Assembly: GCA_007122815.1 (NCBI GenBank)
Contig: SKSV01000420.1
Location: forward strand, 1 to 6,045
From: Trueperaceae bacterium
GTDB taxonomy: Bacteria > Deinococcota > Deinococci > Deinococcales > Trueperaceae
Length of the DNA stretch: 6,045 bases
Reading direction: 5' to 3'
Below, piece after piece: positions 1-5,557 of this stretch. Below the pieces are notes generated by a model. It saw only the letters and a list, made by a program, of their open reading frames with translations. It was not told the DNA's origin and made no database searches. Numbering within the stretch: position 1 is the stretch's first letter; each line of letters begins with the position of its first letter. The position numbers and the translations under genes were made by a program.

Positions 1-705
1 AGCGGCGACGAGGCGCGAGCTGCTTACGAGCTCGCCATCGCGGGGGACTTCGAGCATCCGCACGTCAACCGCGTCGACAGCAGCGTGGAGGTGGCGGGAC
101 GACCCGGGCTGCTGATGCCTTTCGTGGCGGGCAGGCGCCTGCTCGCTCGGAACCGCACCGCGCGCGGTCGCGAGGCCTACCTTGACGCGTTCGAGGGTGT
201 GCTCGCCGCGCTCGGCTACCTCCACGCGCGCTGTGTGGTGCACCGTGACGTGAAACCCGAGAACCTCCTGGTGGACGCGATCGGCCACGTGCGCCTCATC
301 GACTTCGACCTGGCCGTCAGGGTCTCGGACTCGACCCGACCGGGTCTTGTCGGCACCATCGCCTACCTGAGCCCCGAACAGGCGCGCGGAGGGGTCTCCG
401 TGCCCGCCTCCGACGTCTACGCCGCGGGCGTGATGCTGTACGGCGCCCTCACCGGCGAGGTCCCCTTCACGGGTACGGTCGAGGAAGTGGTGACGCAGCA
501 CCGCGAGGTGCCGGCCGGGCCGCCCTCCGAGATCGACCCCGAGCTCGGCGCGCTCGACGAGTTCCTCGCGCGCATGCTCGCGAAGCGCCCGCAAGACCGC
601 TACGAGAGCGGCGCAGCGGCGCTCGAGGCGCTGCGGCTCGTGCGCCCAGCGCTCCGCGAGGCGTCCCGGCCGCCGCTGCCGGGCGCGGGTAGAATGCGGC
701 CGTGA
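1..705 (+). CDS. Serine/threonine protein kinase, PknB-like catalytic domain (5' end outside window)
   Basis: The reading frame is open from base 1, so this is the 3' part of a longer gene; the GTG at 85 is internal to the kinase domain and is not the start. 234 residues are visible. The fragment begins just after the expected ATP-lysine strand: Glu10 aligns with the helix-C glutamate, followed by EHPHV (the usual HPNI region). The catalytic loop HRDVKPEN is at residues 81-88, the metal-binding motif reads DFD at 101-103 instead of DFG, the activation/P+1 segment ends in YLSPEQA (122-128), the helix-F aspartate is in DVY (138-140), and the conserved late arginine is at about 200 (RPQDRY). The protein ends soon after the kinase fold, with no C-terminal membrane helix or sensor domain, so any anchor or sensor would have to be N-terminal. 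The family transfers phosphate from ATP to Ser/Thr. The last 4 bp overlap the following permease gene, suggesting coupled expression. All catalytic residues in view are present, so an active enzyme is likely. Confidence 0.93.
   Translation, partial: SGDEARAAYELAIAGDFEHPHVNRVDSSVEVAGRPGLLMPFVAGRRLLARNRTARGREAYLDAFEGVLAALGYLHARCVVHRDVKPENLLVDAIGHVRLIDFDLAVRVSDSTRPGLVGTIAYLSPEQARGGVSVPASDVYAAGVMLYGALTGEVPFTGTVEEVVTQHREVPAGPPSEIDPELGALDEFLARMLAKRPQDRYESGAAALEALRLVRPALREASRPPLPGAGRMRP
690..695 (+). promoter_or_regulatory. Candidate -10 box (TAGAAT) for a leaderless transcript of the large permease
   Basis: TAGAAT fits the TANNNT -10 consensus. Six bases separate it from the GTG at 702, which puts the G of the start codon exactly at the expected +1. 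No Shine-Dalgarno sequence precedes this start. This geometry is the known signature of leaderless mRNAs, which are common in Deinococcus. No convincing -35 element is visible in the GC-rich bases upstream. The box lies inside the 3' end of the kinase gene, so it would be an internal operon promoter. Chance occurrence is possible, although TANNNT is rare in DNA this GC-rich. Confidence 0.45.
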
Positions 706-2930
706 ACGAGCGGCTCGCGCTCGCGGCGATCGCTGCCCTCACGCTCCTGAGCCTCTGGCTGGCGCCTTGGTCGGCGCTGAACCGCGAGACGGGAGCGCGC
801 AGCGCGGTGCTCCTGCTTCCCAACCGCATAGTCGACTTCACCGACCGCACCACCCCGGTCCAGGTTCCCGGTCAGGGAGCGGTGCTCGTGCTCAGCGTCA
901 TCGCCCTCGCTGGCGTGGCCGCCGCGAGCGCGCTGCGTGAGCGCCCCCGTCGGGTGCTCTGGCTCGTTGCCGGCGCGCTCCTGGTCGGTACCAGCGTGTG
1001 GGGCTTGGGTCGGTTCGCTGAAGCCGTCGACCTGCAGCGCCTGCTTTCGGTCCGAGACGACGTCGCCAGCGCGATCGAGCGCCCTCGCCCCACCTTCGAC
1101 CTGGAGGTGCTGCAGGCCCTCGTGGACGCGCCGGAGGAGCTGACCATCGAGGAGATGGTGGCCCGCGCCAGAGAGGGTGGGCTCATCATCAGGCGCTTGC
1201 CGTACACGGGAGCCGCCCTGGGACCGGCGGCCTTCCTGTGCCTCGTGACGGGCGCGTTCGCCCTGCTCTTCGGGGCTCGGCTGGTCAAGCCGCTGAACCG
1301 TCCGCTGGACCGCGCTTTGGCGGGGGTCGCGGTACCGGCGGTGTCGATACTGCTCGCGCTGGCTGCGGCCGCCGTGGTGATCCTCGCGCTGCAGCCCACG
1401 CCGCGCGCCAGCGGGTTCGAGATCGAGGGCTGGCTGATGGCGCTCACGGGCCGCTTGGACACCCTCTGGTTCGCGTACTACACGCTCTTCGCCGACTCCC
1501 TCGGCACGGTGCGCGGGTTCGCGGACTCGCTCTCCTTCGCTACGCCCCTGATCTTCACCGGTCTTGCGGTCGGCTTGGGCTTCCGTGCGGGCCTGTTCAA
1601 CATCGGCGCTCCCGGCCAGATGGTGCTGGGCGCGATCTTCGCGATGCTCGCGGGGCTGTACCTGCCAGGCCCGACCTGGCTGGTGCTGCCCCTGTCCGTC
1701 GCCGCGGCCGCGTTGGGCGGTGGGTTGTGGGGGGCGCTACCAGGCTGGCTGAAGGCGCGCTTCGGGGCGAACGAGGTCATCAACACGATCCTGCTGAACT
1801 TCGTCGCGGCCTCGCTGCTGCTCTTCCTGCTCTCCTCCAACCCGACCTTCGCAGCGCCCGCCTTGCGGGTCATCCAGCTGCTCGCAGTCGTGGTGGGGGT
1901 GATGGTGGTGGCGCTCTTGGTACCCAAGCTGCGCGGGGTGATGAAGCTCAGGCCGAGGTTGGTCTTCGCCTTGGTAGGCGTGGCGCTTCTGGTGGGCGCC
2001 ACGATCGTCTCCCAGCCGCGTCCCGGAGACTCCCCCTACGTCCTGAACCTGCCCTTCCGCATGCCTGGTTCGGAGCCGAAGTCGTTCGAGCTGCAGCACA
2101 CCGCCAGGCTCCCGCGCCTGCCCGCGGTGTTCGGCATCGACCTGCGCGAGACCCCGGGCACCAACGTGGTCCCCGTGGACGTCGCCCTGCCCGCGGCCTT
2201 GCTGCTGGGTCTGGTCGCGCTCGTCGCCGCCAACCGCTGGAAGCGGCCCGAGCGTTACGCCGCGCGCGTCGGTTCGGCAGCGCTCGTCACGCTCTTGGCT
2301 TACGCGGGGCTGACGGCGTTGGGCTGGCGCGAGGCGCCCCTGGCGATCCCTCCGAGCAACCTCAACCCCTCGTTCCTCATCGCGATGGCGGCCGCCGTGT
2401 TCGTGCACTACTTCCTCTTCCGGACGCGCTTCGGCTACGAGCTGCGCGCGTCGGGACTGTCGCCCAGGGCGGCGGAGTACGGCGGCGCGAACCTGCGGCA
2501 GAACATCGTCATGGCCATGGCGATCAGCGGTGCGCTGGCTGGCTTGACCGCCTCGCACTACGTGCTCGGTGGGGCGCTCGAGGACTACGCGCTCAGGCAG
2601 TCGATCCCAACGAACGACGGTTTCGACGGCATCGCCGTGGCGCTCCTGGGCGGCAACAGCCCGGTCGGCATAGTGCTCGCGGCCTTCCTCTTCGGGGTGC
2701 TCAAGAACGGCGGCTCGCTGCTCAACATCACCTTCAGCAACCTCACCCGGGACGTGGTGTCGATGATCCTCGCCCTGGTGGTGCTGTTCATCGCCGCCAA
2801 GGGCTTCCTGCCCGAGCGCTTCACGAACCCGCTGCGGCGCGCCAAGGCGCTCGGCGACCTGCCTGCCGAAGCCGTGCGTGACGAGCCTCGGCACGATGCG
2901 CGCGAGGGTCCCGAGGAGGGGCGAGGCTGA
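702..2930 (+). CDS. Large ABC importer permease, nucleoside/simple-sugar (BmpA/Nup) type, with extra membrane segments
   Basis: This 742-residue inner-membrane protein carries the signatures of the BPD_transp_2 permeases (COG4603, NupB/YufP-like): TPLIFTGLAVGLGFRAG followed by LFNIGAPGQM (about 281-307), NEVINTILLNF (357-367), FRTRFGYELRASG (573-585), and GFDGIAVALLGGNSPVG (640-656) with further helices to about 703. Typical members have about 350 residues. Here the canonical part starts near residue 203. It is preceded by an extra region with predicted helices at about 5-22, 59-78, 84-106 and 171-191 and a hydrophilic stretch at 107-166. Extra helix pairs also appear at about 387-437 and 495-542, around a long polar loop. 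The tail (about 712-742) is charged. The start is GTG at 702, overlapping the kinase stop as GTGA; the hydrophobic helix begins at once, supporting this start. There is no Shine-Dalgarno site, so initiation depends on coupling or on a leaderless message. The partner permease follows immediately. The substrate (nucleoside or sugar) cannot be told from sequence. Confidence 0.94.
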   Translation: MNERLALAAIAALTLLSLWLAPWSALNRETGARSAVLLLPNRIVDFTDRTTPVQVPGQGAVLVLSVIALAGVAAASALRERPRRVLWLVAGALLVGTSVWGLGRFAEAVDLQRLLSVRDDVASAIERPRPTFDLEVLQALVDAPEELTIEEMVARAREGGLIIRRLPYTGAALGPAAFLCLVTGAFALLFGARLVKPLNRPLDRALAGVAVPAVSILLALAAAAVVILALQPTPRASGFEIEGWLMALTGRLDTLWFAYYTLFADSLGTVRGFADSLSFATPLIFTGLAVGLGFRAGLFNIGAPGQMVLGAIFAMLAGLYLPGPTWLVLPLSVAAAALGGGLWGALPGWLKARFGANEVINTILLNFVAASLLLFLLSSNPTFAAPALRVIQLLAVVVGVMVVALLVPKLRGVMKLRPRLVFALVGVALLVGATIVSQPRPGDSPYVLNLPFRMPGSEPKSFELQHTARLPRLPAVFGIDLRETPGTNVVPVDVALPAALLLGLVALVAANRWKRPERYAARVGSAALVTLLAYAGLTALGWREAPLAIPPSNLNPSFLIAMAAAVFVHYFLFRTRFGYELRASGLSPRAAEYGGANLRQNIVMAMAISGALAGLTASHYVLGGALEDYALRQSIPTNDGFDGIAVALLGGNSPVGIVLAAFLFGVLKNGGSLLNITFSNLTRDVVSMILALVVLFIAAKGFLPERFTNPLRRAKALGDLPAEAVRDEPRHDAREGPEEGRG
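2913..2919 (+). promoter_or_regulatory. Ribosome binding site of the second permease
   Basis: GAGGAGG lies inside the last codons of the large permease gene, 10 bases before the ATG at 2930. It supports that ATG as the start and, with the TGATG stop/start overlap, suggests coupled translation that would keep the two permease subunits in balance. Confidence 0.8.
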
Positions 2931-3862
2931 TGGAGACCGTCGTGCTTCTCACGTTGCTCGCCTCCGCGCTGCGCGCGGCCACGCCGCTGCTCCTCGCCGC
3001 CCTCGGCGGGCTCTTCAGCGAGCGCTCGGGCGTCGTGAACATCGCGCTCGAGGGCATCATGCTGTTCGGCGCGCTCACCGCGGCGCTGGTCACCTACTAC
3101 GTGGAGCTCCCCTTCGTGCGGGAGGCGACCGGGGCGCGTGTATGGTACGCCCCATGGGTGGGTCTGCTCGCCGCCATGATCGTCGGCGCGCTGGTGGCGG
3201 GGGTGCACGCGGTGGTGTCGATCCGCTACAAGGCCGACCAGATCATCTCGGCGGTGGCCATCAACCTCATGGCGATCGGAGTACCCGCGGTGATCCTGAC
3301 CGGCTTGTTCGGCAACAGCACCACCAGCGGCACGATCACCAACCGGCTGCCCATGTGGTCGCTCGGACCGTTCACCTTCAGCCCCCTGGTGTACCTGGCC
3401 TTCGCCCTGGTGCCGGTGGTCTGGTTCGTGGTGTTCCGCACCCCCTTCGGGCTGCGTTTGCGGGCCGTGGGCGAGCATCCCGCGGCGGCGGACTCGGTGG
3501 GTATCTCCGTCACCGGGATGCGCTACGCGGGGGTGATGCTCTCGGGCGTGCTGGCAGCGCTGGGAGGGGCTTACCTCTCGATCGGGGCCTTCAACCAGTT
3601 CATCACCGAGATGTCGGGCGGGCGCGGCTTCATCGCCCTCGCGGCGCTGATCTTCGGCAAGTGGCACCCCCTCGGGGTGCTCGGGGCTACGCTCCTCTTC
3701 GGCGCCTTCCAGGCCCTGGAGACGCAGCTCGGAGGCAGCGCGCTGCTGCCGCCGACGGTCGTGCAGAGCCTCCCGTTCATCCTCACGATGCTCGTGCTGG
3801 CCGGCTTCGTGGGGCGCGCGGTCGCGCCCAAGGCCATAGGCAAACCCTTCACCAAGTCGTGA
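2930..3862 (+). CDS. ABC importer permease, nucleoside/simple-sugar (BmpA/Nup) type, second subunit
   Basis: This is a 310-residue inner-membrane protein of normal family length, matching the NupC/YufQ-like permeases (COG1079, BPD_transp_2). Visible family signatures are the N-terminal ATPLLLAALGGLFSERSGVVN (17-37) running into IALEGIMLFGA (38-48), the cytoplasmic SIRYKADQIISAVAIN segment (97-112), TPFGLRLRAVGEHPAAADSVG (171-191) and GGRGFIALAALIFGKWHP (230-247). About eight hydrophobic segments are spread over the protein. In this family two different permeases form a heterodimer served by a double-domain ATPase and a BmpA-type lipoprotein. The large permease directly upstream is the evident partner, as stop and start share one base (TGATG). 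The ATPase and binding protein are not in the window and must be elsewhere or further upstream. The stop codon sits in the first unit of a tandem repeat. No missing motif or frameshift is seen; the exact substrate is unknown. Confidence 0.95.
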   Translation: METVVLLTLLASALRAATPLLLAALGGLFSERSGVVNIALEGIMLFGALTAALVTYYVELPFVREATGARVWYAPWVGLLAAMIVGALVAGVHAVVSIRYKADQIISAVAINLMAIGVPAVILTGLFGNSTTSGTITNRLPMWSLGPFTFSPLVYLAFALVPVVWFVVFRTPFGLRLRAVGEHPAAADSVGISVTGMRYAGVMLSGVLAALGGAYLSIGAFNQFITEMSGGRGFIALAALIFGKWHPLGVLGATLLFGAFQALETQLGGSALLPPTVVQSLPFILTMLVLAGFVGRAVAPKAIGKPFTKS

Positions 3863-3915
3863 TCCAAGTCGTGATCCAAGTCGTGATGCAAGGTCGTGAT
3901 CCAGGGTCGTGATCC
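3854..3915 (+). repeat. Five-unit 12-13 bp direct tandem repeat (core GTCGTGATCC)
   Basis: Units lie at 3854-3865, 3866-3877, 3878-3889, 3890-3902 and 3903-3915. The first two are identical (AAGTCGTGATCC), the third differs by one base (GATGC), and the last two are 13 bases long with an extra G (AAGGTCGTGATCC, AGGGTCGTGATCC). The first unit contains the stop codon of the second permease and the last ends seven bases before the malQ ribosome binding site, so the array fills nearly the whole intergenic gap. There are no spacers, so it is not a CRISPR. The core is not palindromic. It may be a slippage-born repeat or a cluster of protein-binding sites; the sequence alone does not decide. Confidence 0.92.
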
Positions 3916-3922
3916 GCGCCAC

Positions 3923-3928
3923 AGGAGG
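3923..3928 (+). promoter_or_regulatory. Strong ribosome binding site of malQ
   Basis: A perfect AGGAGG core, in the context CAGGAGGTT, ends eight bases before the ATG at 3937. This fixes the malQ start and contrasts with the large permease, which has no such site. No convincing promoter is visible in the short gap upstream, so malQ may be read from the permease transcript. Confidence 0.88.
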
Positions 3929-3936
3929 TTGACCGC

Positions 3937-5487
3937 ATGCCCTTCGATCGTTCCTCAGGTGTCCTGCTCCACCCCACCGCCTTGCCAGGCCCGTACGGGA
4001 TCGGTGAGCTCGGTTCACACGCGGAGCGCTGGGTGGACTTCCTCGCCGCGTCTGGTCAGCGCGTGTGGCAGCTGATGCCGCTCGGTCCCACCGGTTACGG
4101 CGACAGCCCGTACCAGTCCTTCTCGTCGTTCGCCGGTAACCCGTACCTGATCAGCTTCGAGCGCCTCATCAAAGCTGGTTGGCTGCTCGAGTCCGACGTC
4201 GAGGGGGTGGCGTTCGACGACGAGCGGGTCGATTACGGTCACGTCATCACGTTCAAGCTCGATCGCCTCACGCGGGCGGCGCAGCGATTCTCGACTCAGG
4301 CGAGCGACCGGGCCCGCGAGGAGTTCGCCGACTACTGCCAGCGGCACGCCGGCTGGCTCGATGATTACGCCCTGTTCATGGCGATCAAGGAGGAGCAGGG
4401 GGGCCGCTCCTGGGACGGCTGGCCGGCGCCCTTGCGCGATCGCCAGCCCGAGGCGCTCGACGAGGCGCGCAAGCGCCTCGAGGACGCGGTGCACCGTCAG
4501 CGACTGTGGCAGTTCTGGTTCGACCAGCACTGGGCGCAGGTGCACGCTCACGCCTCCGCCAACGGCGTCGGCATCGTGGGCGACCTGCCCATCTTCGTGG
4601 CTTACGACTCGGCCGACACCTGGGCGAACCGCGAACAGTACCACTTCGACGAGAAGGGAGTACCTACCGTCGTAGCGGGGGTGCCACCGGACTACTTCTC
4701 GGAGACTGGACAGCGTTGGGGGAACCCCCTCTACCGCTGGCGACGGATGGCGGAGGACGGCTACTCGTGGTGGCTCGATCGCATCCGCTCCACCCTGCAC
4801 TTCGTGGACGTCATGCGCATCGACCACTTCCGTGGCTTCGCCGCGTACTGGGAGATCCCCGCGAGCGAGCCCACGGCCGTGAAGGGCCGTTGGGTCAAGG
4901 GGCCCGGTCAAGCGTTCTTCGACGCCGTTCACGAAGAGCTCGGTGAACTGCCGATCATCGCCGAGGACCTCGGCGTCATCACGCCCGACGTGGAGGAGCT
5001 GCGCGACACCAACAGCCTCCCGGGCATGAAGGTGCTGCAGTTCGCCTTCGCGGGCGGTCCGGAGGACCTCTACCTGCCGCACAACTACGAGCGGAACTGC
5101 GTCGTGTACACCGGCACGCACGACAACGACACCACGAACGGCTGGTACGCGCAGGCACCTGACGAGGAGCGCCACTTCCTGCGGCGCTACCTGGCTCGCG
5201 ACGACGACAACGTCGCTTGGGAACTGTGGCGCCTGGCGAGCGCCTCCGTCGCCGACACTGCCGTGGCTCCACTGCAGGACCTGCTGGGCCTCGGTTCCGA
5301 GGCGCGCATGAACACCCCGGGCAAGGCGGCCGGCAACTGGTGCTGGCGTTTCGCTTGGGATGACCTGCCAGACTGGTTGGCGCCGAAGCTGCACGACATG
5401 GCCGAACTCTACGGGCGCGTGCCGGGCGAGGGCGCGGTCGACACGGCGTACCGGCAGTCCGTGACCGAGAGCGACGTCGAGGACTGA
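3937..5487 (+). CDS. malQ: 4-alpha-glucanotransferase (amylomaltase, GH77)
   Basis: This complete 516-residue cytoplasmic enzyme has the length of the compact bacterial/Thermus amylomaltases (about 500 residues). GH77 enzymes move alpha-1,4-glucan segments between maltodextrins, releasing glucose and making longer or cyclic glucans, in maltose, starch or glycogen metabolism. The N-terminal block includes GVLLHPTALPGPYGIGELG (8-26) and PLGPTGYGDSPYQSFSSFAG (48-67). The 250s-loop block is VVAGVPPDYFSETGQRWGNP (245-264). Catalytic residues are all present: nucleophile Asp296 in RIDHFRG, acid/base Glu343 in IIAEDLG, and the transition-state-stabilising Asp396 in GTHDNDTT. The C-terminus carries LGLGSEARMNTPG (450-462) and the GNW motif. 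The start is ATG at 3937 with a strong ribosome binding site. It follows the permease genes on the same strand after 74 bp, and no other glycogen or maltose genes are visible. It closely resembles the Thermus enzyme across its length; the identification is secure, while the in vivo substrate is inferred. Confidence 0.98.
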   Translation: MPFDRSSGVLLHPTALPGPYGIGELGSHAERWVDFLAASGQRVWQLMPLGPTGYGDSPYQSFSSFAGNPYLISFERLIKAGWLLESDVEGVAFDDERVDYGHVITFKLDRLTRAAQRFSTQASDRAREEFADYCQRHAGWLDDYALFMAIKEEQGGRSWDGWPAPLRDRQPEALDEARKRLEDAVHRQRLWQFWFDQHWAQVHAHASANGVGIVGDLPIFVAYDSADTWANREQYHFDEKGVPTVVAGVPPDYFSETGQRWGNPLYRWRRMAEDGYSWWLDRIRSTLHFVDVMRIDHFRGFAAYWEIPASEPTAVKGRWVKGPGQAFFDAVHEELGELPIIAEDLGVITPDVEELRDTNSLPGMKVLQFAFAGGPEDLYLPHNYERNCVVYTGTHDNDTTNGWYAQAPDEERHFLRRYLARDDDNVAWELWRLASASVADTAVAPLQDLLGLGSEARMNTPGKAAGNWCWRFAWDDLPDWLAPKLHDMAELYGRVPGEGAVDTAYRQSVTESDVED

Positions 5488-5509
5488 AGGGTCCGCACGA
5501 GCGAAGGTA

Positions 5510-5545
5510 GGCCCGCCCCTGGCCCCGAGGGGCCAAGCCCGGGTC
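5510..5545. terminator. GC-rich hairpin between convergent genes, possible bidirectional terminator
   Basis: The inner stem pairs TGGCCC (5520-5525) with GGGCCA (5530-5535) around the loop CGAG. A weaker outer stem pairs 5510-5515 with 5540-5545, including one G-T pair, across small internal loops. It sits 22 bp after the malQ stop and 12 bp beyond the stop of the minus-strand permease, the right place to end both transcripts. There is no T-run on either side, so it is not a classical intrinsic terminator. The remainder of the 70-bp gap shows nothing else recognisable. Confidence 0.5.
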
Positions 5546-5557
5546 CGGTAGGCCGCG

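Noticed and set aside
85..87. GTG as the start of the kinase gene
   Set aside because: The frame upstream is open to base 1 and encodes helix-C and HPHV sequence of the kinase fold, so the true start is outside the window.
1238..2881. Long plus-strand open frame (547 codons) overlapping the large permease
   Set aside because: Composition is rich in Arg, Gly and Ala with no family motif, while the overlapping frame has clear permease motifs and membrane helices; it is a GC-driven shadow.
1737..2894. Minus-strand open frame (385 codons) antisense to the large permease
   Set aside because: Arg/Gln/His-rich mirror of hydrophobic codons on the other strand, without motifs.
3141..3156. TATGGT box followed by an ATG, resembling another leaderless promoter
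   Set aside because: The ATG is out of frame with the permease, opens only a shadow frame, and lies within coding sequence with seven bases of spacing; probably chance.
2878..3912. Plus-strand open frame (344 codons) in another frame over the second permease
   Set aside because: Arg/Gly/Ala-rich shadow; the overlapping frame is a clear full-length permease with a good ribosome binding site.
3854..3915. CRISPR array or attachment site
   Set aside because: Units are directly abutting with no spacers, are only 12-13 bp long, and no cas, integrase or tRNA gene is near.
2585..4018. Long minus-strand open frame (477 codons) across the permease end and malQ start
   Set aside because: Low-complexity His/Arg/Glu/Gly composition, spans two real genes and the tandem repeat, and shows no recognisable domain.
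4015..5394. Minus-strand open frame (459 codons) antisense to malQ
   Set aside because: Lies wholly opposite a complete, motif-rich GH77 gene and has no domain signature of its own.
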